From Nitronereus sp964503895 (GTDB taxonomy: Bacteria > Nitrospirota > Nitrospiria > Nitrospirales > UBA8639), in contig CAZDCF010000007.1 of the NCBI GenBank assembly GCA_964503895.1, positions 19,266 to 83,265 of the forward strand: DNA of 64,000 nucleotides, read 5' to 3'. Below the pieces are notes generated by a model. It saw only the letters and a program-made list of their open reading frames with translations, did no database searches and was not told the origin of the DNA. A program made the translations under genes and the position numbers. Each line of letters begins with the position of its first letter. Within the stretch, counting starts at the first letter, position 1. Of the stretch, positions 43,645-52,134 are shown piece after piece.

Positions 43645-45189
43645 ATGACTACCCCTTCGAAAACAACTTATCCTGCCGGGTCACGCTGGTGGTTTTTTCT
43701 TACGGCTTTTACCACGGGCGGCGTGGTCATGGCCTTGGAAATTCTCGGCAGCCGATTATTGGCACCCGTCTTTGGCACCTCTCTCTTTGTATGGGGGGCC
43801 TTGATTGGAGTGGTCTTGGCTGCCATGAGTACAGGGTATGCCACGGGAGGGTGGCTAGCTGACCGGCGTTCCCCGGGCTTAGTCTTGACCATTCTTCTTC
43901 TGGGATCAGGTGTGTGGACCCTCATACTGGCGGGCATTGGACAACCCGCAGTCTTTAAGGTTTCCCAATGGACCGCTGACCCACGTCTGGGTCCCTGTTT
44001 AGCCGCAAGTGTGCTCCTGGCTGTACCAGCTTTTTGTTTGAGCGGAGTTCTTCCAGCCTTGCTGCGTTTAGCTATCGCAGATATGAGTCATCTTGGCCGT
44101 CATACAGGAGGCATGATTGCCGTTTCGACAATCGGCAGCTTAGTTGGCACATGGGGCACCTCATTCTTTCTACTCACATGGATGGGTAGTCTCAAACTTG
44201 TTGGGGCACTCGGTGTCATCTTGGTAGTGCTTGGATTCCTTTGGCTCCTGTGGTCTGGTCGAGCCAAAGCTTTGGTCGTTATACCGATTTTAGGTAGTAT
44301 CTGGTTCGCGATTTGGTTTGGTTTCCATCCTATTCTTATTCAACCTCCTGCAATCTACCAAGAAGATAGTCCATATCAACAGGTGCGGGTTCGGGACGAA
44401 AAGGGTTTACGATTCCTGGTTCTCGATAATACGTTTCACGCCATTATGTGGCAGCCAGACCCCATTAGGCTGGCCTTACCCTACAGTCAAATTATGATGG
44501 CCGCGCTGGGCCTCCACCCAGATCCACAGAAAGGTTTAATACTGGGACACGGGGGCGGATCCCTGGCCAAATGGTTACAGAAATTTTGGCCTACACTAGA
44601 AATGGACGTTGTCGAAATGGACCCGTCAGTGGTGAAGGCGGCTGAAGAATTTTTTGAATATACGCCAGGCGATAAGCATCACATTTTTGTTCAAGATGCA
44701 CGAGTATTCTTGCGGCACACGGAAAAACGGTACGATATCATTTGGGTCGATGTGTTTGCCCGCCATCAAATTCCATTTCATCTGACTACAGAAGAATTTT
44801 TTGCGGAACTTCGCGCACGACTATCGACGAACGGGGTAATCGCGGTCAACTTGGCTTCCTCTGGTTCGGATTTAGATCGGATACGTGCAGAGGCTGTGGT
44901 CTCGACCATGGAGACTTCGTTTCCACACATCGAGACTTTTAGTATCCCTGGACCCACATGGTTGCGAACCAAAAAAGGGGCGGCCAATCTCATCTTTTTT
45001 GCTGCTTCAAAACCTTTAAATATGCGGTCTCCAGATTTCGCCAACACCACGATTGAGTTATTAAACAAGGGGAAAATGCCTCCTGAAGTTTTTGCCTTTT
45101 TAACCTCCGCCGGTTATCCGGAATGGCAGCCCGGGCAAATTCTGACCGATGATTTTTCTCCGTTCGATATTCTCCTTGGTAGCGGATGA
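43645..45189 (+). CDS. Membrane-anchored spermidine-synthase-like protein
   Basis: 514 residues: six to seven transmembrane segments in the first 240 residues (for example FFLTAFTTGGVVMALEILGSRLLAP), then a cytosolic Rossmann-type aminopropyltransferase-like domain with GHGGGSLAKWLQKF (motif I), VVEMDPSVVKAAEEFF and DARVFLRHTEKRYDIIWVDVF. This is the common bacterial fused MFS/spermidine-synthase family. The catalytic GGGDG of true SpeE is GHGGGS, so polyamine synthesis should not be assumed. Divergent from the TerB gene. Confidence 0.85.
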   Translation: MTTPSKTTYPAGSRWWFFLTAFTTGGVVMALEILGSRLLAPVFGTSLFVWGALIGVVLAAMSTGYATGGWLADRRSPGLVLTILLLGSGVWTLILAGIGQPAVFKVSQWTADPRLGPCLAASVLLAVPAFCLSGVLPALLRLAIADMSHLGRHTGGMIAVSTIGSLVGTWGTSFFLLTWMGSLKLVGALGVILVVLGFLWLLWSGRAKALVVIPILGSIWFAIWFGFHPILIQPPAIYQEDSPYQQVRVRDEKGLRFLVLDNTFHAIMWQPDPIRLALPYSQIMMAALGLHPDPQKGLILGHGGGSLAKWLQKFWPTLEMDVVEMDPSVVKAAEEFFEYTPGDKHHIFVQDARVFLRHTEKRYDIIWVDVFARHQIPFHLTTEEFFAELRARLSTNGVIAVNLASSGSDLDRIRAEAVVSTMETSFPHIETFSIPGPTWLRTKKGAANLIFFAASKPLNMRSPDFANTTIELLNKGKMPPEVFAFLTSAGYPEWQPGQILTDDFSPFDILLGSG

Positions 45190-45327
45190 TCTTCACTCCT
45201 TCTCTTTGAGCCAAATCAGTGCATGCCTGGCTCATTGTTCCAAATCTTCATCTCTCTAGTTGACGAGCTATCAACATTAAGGGGACCCTCTTCGTTCCTG
45301 ACTTAACAAAATGTAAAACCTTCATCA

Positions 45328-45368
45328 GCAAAAAGCCCTTCCTCCTTTTTATCAGGCGAAAGGGCTTC
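45328..45368 (-). terminator. Rho-independent terminator of the 107-residue protein gene
   Basis: On the minus strand AGCCCTTT pairs with AAGGGCT and is followed by TTTTT. It lies 29 bp after the stop codon at 45397. Confidence 0.75.
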
Positions 45369-45396
45369 ACGTTCTTTATCTTTAAACTCAGGAAAA

Positions 45397-45723
45397 TTAT
45401 TCCGCTTTGGCAGGCCAAAATTTATAACGGATTTGCGGTAGTTGCTTTCCTTCGAAATTCGGGATGTCATAAAGACATCTATCAACCGTTTCTACTTCCT
45501 CTTTTGTAAATTCAAAAATCCGTGATTTTTTCCAAAATTGATCGAAGGTAAAATAATCACCGGCCTTGGGTTTCTCATCAACCGCCGCTTGCATTTGTTT
45601 AAACACTTCCGTGTCCACTCCAAGAATCCGGCCTTTATTTTGGGAAACGCACCATTTTAGTATTTCGGCGACACCATACATGGTTAATTCAATTTTAAGT
45701 TTGGTCGCTTGAGATTCTGCCAT
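45397..45723 (-). CDS. Conserved-looking hypothetical protein
   Basis: 108 residues from ATG 45723, chosen because AAGGAGGAA precedes it; the frame is open to 45762. Soluble, mixed charge, aromatic C-terminal half (YFTFDQFWKKSRIFEF, then a YKFWPAKAE end). There are two cysteines and no recognisable motif. It has its own terminator and appears monocistronic, with a very strong ribosome site, suggesting solid expression. Unknown function. Confidence 0.75.
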   Translation of the reverse strand: MAESQATKLKIELTMYGVAEILKWCVSQNKGRILGVDTEVFKQMQAAVDEKPKAGDYFTFDQFWKKSRIFEFTKEEVETVDRCLYDIPNFEGKQLPQIRYKFWPAKAE

Positions 45724-46015
45724 TGCTTCCTCCTTGTTAGTAAGAGGCAACCTATAACACATTTGTGTTTACCTCTTCCAGTCGTTTGAGAAATTTCAAG
45801 TCGGCTACTCACTTTGGCCTTAATTCAATGGGACTAACCGTTGCATTTACTTAACAAGAATAGGTCTTTGGTCCCATCAATCATGCGTTATATCAATCAG
45901 GGAGAAAAAGCGGTATACTCGCCAGCCTATGTCTTTTCAGGATTATATGAAGGGGAGAATTCTGCCCTTAAATAGTGATGGTAATTGGTTGCCTTTTTCC
46001 TGATTGGTTGGAATT

Positions 46016-47176
46016 ATGGTCCGAGCTCTCATCTTTTTTTTCCCACTCCTTATCCTGTGTGGTTGTCCTCCTAAAAATGATTACGCCCCGCCTGACCTTC
46101 TCTACCTGTACAAAAGCTATGACGTAGGGAAAAATCCAACATCGATTCGCTCCGGTGACTTTAACCACGATGGGTTCACGGACCTTTTGACAAGCAATAT
46201 TGCGGCAAACTCCCTGTCCTTGCTTTTTGGGAATGGTGATGGGAGTTTTGAAGCCCAAGTTAAAATTCGGGTATGCAAAGAACCGCGGAATCTGGCCCTC
46301 GAAGACTTTAACCAAGATTCGCATTTGGATCTGGCTATTGCCTGTTCGGGTAGCGATCAAGTGGCCATTTGGACGGGTCAAGGGGATGGAACCTTTGAAA
46401 AGGTTTCTCAATACCACGTAAATCGCGCGCCGGTTTCGATTGCTGCTGGAGACTTTAACGAGGACCAATTGCTCGATATTGTAGTTGCACTCCGAAACGA
46501 TAAGATTCAGCTACTTTTTGGGAATGGTATTGGAAAGTTCCGTTTTGGGCCACTCTATGAATACGGGGATACGCCAACGTCGGTAACAACTGCAGACATC
46601 AACAGTGATGGACATTTAGATTTAGCCGTATCCAATGGTGGGCCCATGAGTAGCGCCATCTCGATCTGGTTAGGACAAGGGGACGGGAATTTTCTGATGC
46701 CCACGGATTATCGGACCGGCAAGCGCCCCTTATCCGTTTCTTTTGCTGATTTTAGTAACGATGGATTCCTCGACCTCTTTGTAATTAATGGGCAAATGAA
46801 TACCATAACCGTGTTCCTAGGAAATGGAGATGGAACCTTTCAGGAAGGAATCGATTCCGGTGGAGATGCCGGTCCAAACCACGGACTCGCGCAAGATTTC
46901 GATGGGGATAGGATTTTGGATGTCGCTGTGGTGAATATACAGTCAGGCAGTATGTCGGTCTTGTTTGGCAAGGGAGATGGGACCTTTCGATATCCCCCAC
47001 GTCACTATGGAACTCCACGTGGTCCGTTCGCCATTACCTCTCTGGTTTTGGCTGAGGGCCGGGGAGAACAACCCGGGTTAGCTGTTGCCAATAATGCAGG
47101 AAATAGTGTATCCATTTTTCTTCACCATGGACTCAAATCCCGTGAATATTTTGAAAAAATCGACAATGAAGAGTAA
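46016..47176 (+). CDS. FG-GAP/VCBS-repeat lipoprotein
   Basis: About 386 residues from ATG 46016 (TTG 46004 is also open). A lipoprotein signal ends LCGC around residue 16. The rest is a repeated beta-propeller-type unit of about 50 residues with calcium-binding DxNxDGxxD loops (GDFNHDGFTDLL, EDFNQDSHLDLA, GDFNEDQLLDIV, ADINSDGHLDLA, ADFSNDGFLDLF, QDFDGDRILDVA) and FGNGDGSF phrases; six or seven blades can be counted. It is exported and lipid-anchored, probably an adhesion or binding protein. No enzyme domain. Confidence 0.88.
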   Translation: MVRALIFFFPLLILCGCPPKNDYAPPDLLYLYKSYDVGKNPTSIRSGDFNHDGFTDLLTSNIAANSLSLLFGNGDGSFEAQVKIRVCKEPRNLALEDFNQDSHLDLAIACSGSDQVAIWTGQGDGTFEKVSQYHVNRAPVSIAAGDFNEDQLLDIVVALRNDKIQLLFGNGIGKFRFGPLYEYGDTPTSVTTADINSDGHLDLAVSNGGPMSSAISIWLGQGDGNFLMPTDYRTGKRPLSVSFADFSNDGFLDLFVINGQMNTITVFLGNGDGTFQEGIDSGGDAGPNHGLAQDFDGDRILDVAVVNIQSGSMSVLFGKGDGTFRYPPRHYGTPRGPFAITSLVLAEGRGEQPGLAVANNAGNSVSIFLHHGLKSREYFEKIDNEE

Positions 47177-47291
47177 ATGAATACACGAAAAGAACTAAAG
47201 GATTATTTTTTTAACACCCTAGATACATTGCTACAATGCCTGTGAAACATGGTCAAGTAGCCTGCAGAGGCTGGACTTCCTATGAGGTGAC

Positions 47292-47492
47292 ATGCGAACA
47301 TTCGTATGGTGGTTTGGTATAGGATCGCTGTTAACGCTGGCTGTCCTGATGGTTCAGGGAGGAGTGAGAGACCTATTGTATAGCACTCCGGATTCCAGTT
47401 CGTTTGGAGCCATGTTATCGGTCGTCTCCACAATTTTTGGCGGAGGCCTTCTAGCCGGGTGCGTTGCGTTGATTTTAAATCAACTACGTTAG
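47292..47492 (+). CDS. Small two-span membrane protein
   Basis: 66 residues with hydrophobic segments at residues 4-22 and 40-60 (FGAMLSVVSTIFGGGLLAGCVALIL) and a short basic C-terminus. GAGGTGAC just precedes the ATG. No recognised family. It is followed 82 bp later by another small protein. Confidence 0.6.
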   Translation: MRTFVWWFGIGSLLTLAVLMVQGGVRDLLYSTPDSSSFGAMLSVVSTIFGGGLLAGCVALILNQLR

Positions 47493-47574
47493 GTCCTGTA
47501 GAATAAGACGGAATTTCGCCCTCTAACAGGATGTATCAGTGGTGGTCTAGGCAAAAAATCTGGAGTCACATGTA

Positions 47575-47757
47575 ATGGAATGCTTAAAGTGCAATGGGTT
47601 CATGATGGTTGAACGGCATTACACTACCATGGCCAAACGCCTGTATGCTCGCTGCCTGAATTGCGGTTTTTGGTTTGATCTGGTGGATGTGTTACGTTTC
47701 TTCTATCGCGTGGTGGACAACGCCTACCGCGGCGCAAAAATTCGAGATGCATTATAA
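47575..47757 (+). CDS. Small zinc-ribbon-like protein
   Basis: 60 residues with CLKC at residues 3-6 and CLNC at residues 27-30, a spacing that fits a single zinc ribbon; the C-terminal half is helical and basic. No ribosome site is strong. Possible nucleic-acid or protein binder; not recognised. Confidence 0.6.
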   Translation: MECLKCNGFMMVERHYTTMAKRLYARCLNCGFWFDLVDVLRFFYRVVDNAYRGAKIRDAL

Positions 47758-47874
47758 CACTCGGCCATCTCGTTACACTTTCATTCCTTTTTAATTCCCT
47801 GCCTTTTTACTTTTGCCGCCAAAATCAGATCCGGTCCGTTGAAGTCTATCACCTTTGGGAAAATTCACGAGCAC

Positions 47875-48477
47875 TTAGTGTTTCGATAGCTGCTTAAGAG
47901 CCTCTCGGATCAAATGATCGAGCAGCGAGGGAGTGGCTTGGTCTCGGCAGATTTTAGTTACGATATCTTTCACATCTCGTGAGCGATAACCTAAGTTGAC
48001 CAAGGCAGAGACCGCATCGTCTTGAATTTTATCAGGAAGCGCCGGCTTCATGCACAAGGCTGAATCCGAATCCAAACGGGCAATTTTGTCTTTCAGTTCC
48101 AGAACAATGCGGCTTGCTGATTTTTTCCCAATTCCTGGAACTGAAGATAATTTATCTTCATCATTCTTCTGAATAGCCGTGATAAGATCAGAAACGCTTA
48201 GGGTAGACAACACACTAAGGGCAAGTTTTCCTCCAACTCCAGAGATGTTCGTGAGCATGACGAAAGAATCTTTCTCCGGAACCGTTAAAAATCCGAAAAG
48301 TTGAATCGCATCTTCCCGCACGTGCGTGAAAATATTAAGGGAGAGTGAATCCTGAAGCTCCGGTAAGGCAAAGTAGGTGCTGAGAGGAATGAACACCTCG
48401 TAGCCAACACCCTGCACATTAAGGATTATGTGCGACGGCGTCTTGACAATCAATTGGCCAGTAAGCTTGGCAATCAT
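47875..48477 (-). CDS. ruvA: Holliday junction branch migration protein RuvA
   Basis: Tetrameric DNA-junction binder that loads RuvB. From ATG 48477, 200 residues: domain I MIAKLTGQLIVKTPSHIILNVQGVGYEVFIPL, helix-hairpin-helix motifs in domain II (LTNISGVGGKLALSVLS and LSSVPGIGKKSASRIVLELKD), and the RuvB-binding domain III (AVSALVNLGYRSRDVKDIV). Neither ruvB nor ruvC is adjacent; yebC is 214 bp upstream in the same direction, where ruvC usually lies between. Confidence 0.96.
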   Translation of the reverse strand: MIAKLTGQLIVKTPSHIILNVQGVGYEVFIPLSTYFALPELQDSLSLNIFTHVREDAIQLFGFLTVPEKDSFVMLTNISGVGGKLALSVLSTLSVSDLITAIQKNDEDKLSSVPGIGKKSASRIVLELKDKIARLDSDSALCMKPALPDKIQDDAVSALVNLGYRSRDVKDIVTKICRDQATPSLLDHLIREALKQLSKH

Positions 48478-48691
48478 AGAGCCTGAGAGAAAATAACCTG
48501 GACACAATTTCGCCAAGGTTTGGGTCGGATTTGTACGAAACGATTGAGAAAAACCCGAGACATGGCACAGCTATAATGGGAATTTCTTGATTGAGGCCCG
48601 CTCAAAGATGGCCCGAAGATTGGATGTAATGTTTTCACGCAATTTTCTTTTAGTTCTATAACAGAAGATAAGCTCTACCAGAGGTAGGAGA

Positions 48692-49441
48692 TTAACCCAA
48701 AGCCACGACCTTTTCCATAACATCGTCCGGGATATCGAAATTCGCATGCACTTTTTGAACGTCATCATGGTCATCGAGGATTTCCATTAACTTGAGCATT
48801 TGCTCTGCGGATTTTTCTTCCAGTTTTATTTGATTTTGGGGAACGAATGTAATTTCAGCCAACGACGTCGAAATCTGCTGATTTTGAAGGGCTTCCTTGA
48901 CATCTCCAAAATCAGTGGGGTCAGTAATCACTTCAAATCCAGTCCCGGTGGCTTTCACATCCTCTGCCCCTGCTTCCAGAGCCACGGTCAGAAGAAGATC
49001 TTCTTCAATATTTCCTTCTACTATCAGTAAGCCTTTTTTATCAAACTGCCAGGCCACAGCCCCAGCTTCTGCCATGTTTCCGCAGTTTTTCCCGAGTAGG
49101 CTCCGAATCTCAGCCACCGTTCTATTCCGATTGTCTGTGGTAATTTCCATGAGCACACCAGTTCCCCCTGGGCCATAGCCTTCCAAAGTAAATTCTTCAT
49201 ATTGGACACCTGGGAGTTCTCCTGTTCCCCGTTGAATGGCACGTTTGATGGTATCGGCCGGCATGTTTACTTCTTTTGCCTTGGCAATGATAGTTCGGAG
49301 AGCCGGATTTCCGTCTGGGTCTCCTCCACCACGAGCCGCGATAGTAATTTCACGGATGATTTTGGTGAACATCTTCCCACGCTTGGCATCAACCCCGGCC
49401 TTATGCCGTTTGATTGTCGACCAGTGACTATGACCACCCAT
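48692..49441 (-). CDS. yebC: YebC/PmpR-family probable transcriptional/translational regulator
   Basis: 249 residues with the standard N-terminus GGHSHWSTIKRHKAGVDAKRGK and family motifs NPALRTIIAKAKEVNMPADTIKRAIQRG, YGPGGTGVLMEITTDNRNRT and FVPQNQIKLEE. YebC-type proteins bind DNA in some species and recent work links the family to ribosomes stalled on proline-rich stretches. It is the upstream neighbour of ruvA; the 214-bp spacer holds nothing recognisable. Divergent from fmt. Confidence 0.95.
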   Translation of the reverse strand: MGGHSHWSTIKRHKAGVDAKRGKMFTKIIREITIAARGGGDPDGNPALRTIIAKAKEVNMPADTIKRAIQRGTGELPGVQYEEFTLEGYGPGGTGVLMEITTDNRNRTVAEIRSLLGKNCGNMAEAGAVAWQFDKKGLLIVEGNIEEDLLLTVALEAGAEDVKATGTGFEVITDPTDFGDVKEALQNQQISTSLAEITFVPQNQIKLEEKSAEQMLKLMEILDDHDDVQKVHANFDIPDDVMEKVVALG

Positions 49442-49626
49442 ATTGAATACAAGGTCCTTGGAGTTTCGAATTATGTTAGTTTCCAGGGGTGGGCTTGTAT
49501 CATAGAGTTTAAAGAGGTGTCAATAAGCGTTTAAGTAATAAATTGTAAGTAAATACACTTTGTCTATCTTAGCTTTAACAAAACCATTCGCTTGCGCGAA
49601 CCGAAGGAGGGTGGTAAGGAAATTCC

Positions 49627-50583
49627 ATGCGAATCATCTTTATGGGAACCCCAAATTTTGCCGTTCCATCTTTAGAAGCTCTCCTTCGGAGTGAACATGA
49701 AGTTGTCGGAATCGTGACCCAACCGGACCGGCCCAAAGGACGCGGCCAAAAGCTAGCTTTTTCTCCAGTAAAACAACTGGCCCAGAATCATAGGTTGCCT
49801 CTTCTCCAACCCGAAAAAATGAAAAGCCCTGAATTACTTAAAGCTCTCGCTGACTGGCGTCCTGATGTAATAGCAGTAACGGCTTTTGGACGAATTCTTC
49901 CCAAAAGTATTTTAGGCTTGCCGCTCAAAGGATGCGTGAATGTGCATGGTTCTCTGTTGCCCCAATACCGAGGAGCGGCACCCATTCAGTGGTCCTTAAT
50001 AAACGGAGGTACGGAAACCGGTATCACCACCATACTCATGGATGAAGGCATGGATACAGGACCAATGTTGCTTCAAAAAACCGTAGCGATCGAACCAGAT
50101 GATACATCAGCCGAATTGGGGAATCGATTGGCCAAAGTTGGCGGGAATCTTTTGGTGGAAACATTAAAGCGTCTAGAAAATAAAACTGTGGTTCCCCGAG
50201 AGCAAGAGCACGACAAAGCAACCTATGCGCCCATCCTCACCAAGGAAGCTGGACTGATTGGCTGGACACAATCAGCTGAACATATTGCGAACCGTATTCG
50301 AGGACTTTCGCCCTGGCCAGGATGTTATACCTTCCTACAAGATCAACGATTAACTATATGGAAGGCCATGGTAGAGACCCAAACCCAAAGGGAACTGCTG
50401 CCTGCCCATGGCCCTGGAGTCATTATCAGTATAGACAAAAAATCCTTTGAAGTATTAACCGGCAATGGCATATTACGAGTTACCGAGATCCAGTTCGTGA
50501 ACAAGAAGCGAATGACCGTAAAACAATTTCTACAGGGAAGAAACTTCCCCGTTGAGCAAGCCTTCACTTCAAGTTCGATATAG
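49627..50583 (+). CDS. fmt: Methionyl-tRNA formyltransferase
   Basis: Formylates initiator Met-tRNA using 10-formyltetrahydrofolate. The 318-residue protein starts MRIIFMGTPNFAVPSLEALL, carries the formyltransferase signature NVHGSLLPQYRGAAPIQW with catalytic Asn and His, DEGMDTGPML with the catalytic Asp, and the C-terminal OB-fold (residues about 210-310). A GGAGG site lies 18 bp before the ATG and a closer AAGGAA 9 bp before. No def gene is adjacent. Confidence 0.97.
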   Translation: MRIIFMGTPNFAVPSLEALLRSEHEVVGIVTQPDRPKGRGQKLAFSPVKQLAQNHRLPLLQPEKMKSPELLKALADWRPDVIAVTAFGRILPKSILGLPLKGCVNVHGSLLPQYRGAAPIQWSLINGGTETGITTILMDEGMDTGPMLLQKTVAIEPDDTSAELGNRLAKVGGNLLVETLKRLENKTVVPREQEHDKATYAPILTKEAGLIGWTQSAEHIANRIRGLSPWPGCYTFLQDQRLTIWKAMVETQTQRELLPAHGPGVIISIDKKSFEVLTGNGILRVTEIQFVNKKRMTVKQFLQGRNFPVEQAFTSSSI

Positions 50584-50695
50584 GTTTCTGAGTGCACACA
50601 ACCGTAATGCGAAGAATTGAAACAAGTATCAACTCAGGGAAAACCATTCAGTTATTCTTGTCGTAAAAAAATATTTTAGAAGGTAAAAATACATC

Positions 50696-51040
50696 ATGAA
50701 TGAAAGAGAACAAACTGCATTAGCATTTCTCAATAAGCAAATCAATGACTTGGAAACCATACAACCCCATGTCCTTGAAACCACCAATGCCATTCTTGCG
50801 AAAGAGCAATTCTTGAAATGGAAAAAATTTGTAGTGAATGCGGTTTCAGAAAAGCTAGGCTCCAGCTATGGGAAAAGTCTTGCCATAGACTGGCTTGAAA
50901 CGGCATTTGCTGGAGGTGACATGTATGACGAAATCGCCGATGATATCGAGATGTGTCTTCGTCAACTGAAAAAACTCACTAAAGAAGTAGAAACAAAAGG
51001 TCTCGAACCAGTAGATACTGACAAGGCTCAATCCACTTAA
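50696..51040 (+). CDS. Hypothetical helical protein
   Basis: 114 residues, soluble, predicted mostly helical and acidic (long helices with NKQINDLETIQPHVLETT and DIEMCLRQLKKLTKEVETK). No motif was recognised. It lies 19 bp before rsmA in the same direction, so probably co-transcribed with it. The start is a plain ATG at 50696 preceded by AGAAGG. Confidence 0.65.
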   Translation: MNEREQTALAFLNKQINDLETIQPHVLETTNAILAKEQFLKWKKFVVNAVSEKLGSSYGKSLAIDWLETAFAGGDMYDEIADDIEMCLRQLKKLTKEVETKGLEPVDTDKAQST

Positions 51041-51058
51041 CCCGCTGCAATTGAGAAG

Positions 51059-51862
51059 ATGACGATTCCTTCTCCACCTCCGGCCCTCAAACAACTTGGC
51101 CAGCACTTTCTCATTGATCCAAATATCGTGAGGAAAATACTTAACGAAGCTGCGATCGGCTCTGAGGAAACCGTTTTTGAAATAGGTCCAGGGCGTGGAG
51201 TTTTAACCGTACCACTCTGTCAAGTGGCTTCTCAGGTTATTGCTGTAGAGTTCGATAAGAAACTTGCCGCCTATTTGACCTCGATTTGCTCTCCAACCAA
51301 CTTAGATCTTCGAATAGGCGACGCGCTTGAATTTCCTTTTCACACACTCCCCTTAAATACGGTCGTGGTTTCGAATTTACCGTATTATATCTCTACGCCT
51401 CTCTTATTTAAGTTGCTAGAGCACCGATCTCATATCAGCCGCATGATTTTAATGTTACAATCTGAAGTAGCTAAACGACTCACGGCAAAACCGGGCAGCC
51501 GGGACTATGGGAGCTTGTCTGTCCTAAGCCAATACTGTGCAAGTTCGCGATTGGCCTTCAAAGTCCCCGCCACATGCTTTCGCCCAAGGCCAGATGTGAA
51601 TTCCTCAGTGGTTACGCTAAATCTAAGCTCCAGAAAAAGTGATGATCCATCATTTGATCAAGACTTCATGCGGACGGTTCGATCAGCCTTTGCACATCGA
51701 AGGAAGACGTTGCTTAACTCGTTTCGCGATTCGGGATTAGCTTTGGGAACAATTCAAGAATCATTGGCCGCCGTAGGTATTGATTCCAAGCGCCGAGCCG
51801 AAACCGTAACCCTGTTAGAATTTGTCGACCTCACGCATGCCATTCGACGCTACACTCTTTGA
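51059..51862 (+). CDS. rsmA: 16S rRNA (adenine1518/1519-N6) dimethyltransferase
   Basis: KsgA: dimethylates two adenines in helix 45 late in 30S assembly. The 267-residue protein has KQLGQHFLIDPNIVRKI, SAM motif I FEIGPGRGVLTVPL, the motif IV catalytic SNLPYYIST, and FRPRPDVNSSVV in the C-terminal region. Length is normal. The start lies 18 bp after the preceding hypothetical gene. Confidence 0.97.
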   Translation: MTIPSPPPALKQLGQHFLIDPNIVRKILNEAAIGSEETVFEIGPGRGVLTVPLCQVASQVIAVEFDKKLAAYLTSICSPTNLDLRIGDALEFPFHTLPLNTVVVSNLPYYISTPLLFKLLEHRSHISRMILMLQSEVAKRLTAKPGSRDYGSLSVLSQYCASSRLAFKVPATCFRPRPDVNSSVVTLNLSSRKSDDPSFDQDFMRTVRSAFAHRRKTLLNSFRDSGLALGTIQESLAAVGIDSKRRAETVTLLEFVDLTHAIRRYTL

Positions 51863-51920
51863 ACCTCAATCGTTCCTTGATTGTTCACTGCGAGTGAAAA
51901 ACTTATTAAAACTGGGGAGA

Positions 51921-52014
51921 ATTCGAAGCACGAATTTCAAAATCCGAAACTCAGGAGATAAACCAATTAAAATATTCCAATTTTGGATTTCGAGTTTGCT
52001 TTGAATCTCTCGAT
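51921..52014. repeat. Dispersed imperfect palindrome family 2 (upstream of ftsK)
   Basis: Left arm ATTCGAAGCACGAATTTCAA and right arm, reverse complemented, GATTCAAAGCAAACTCGAAA are similar (9 of the first 10 positions in ATTCGAAGCA/ATTCAAAGCA). The left arm also resembles the copy at 34884. It occupies the spacer between rsmA and ftsK, which otherwise shows nothing. Confidence 0.55.
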
Positions 52015-52134
52015 TGAGTTTCCTATTTATGAAATTTTTCGGGACCCAGGCTAGATATTAGCATCACTCACCCACATATTCTTCACTAAGGGTTTTATTT
52101 GATTAACCTTACCCCCTGTGCTAGGATTTCTTCT

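Noticed and set aside
48517..48691. Possible ruvC remnant between yebC and ruvA
   Set aside because: No RuvC motif in any frame.
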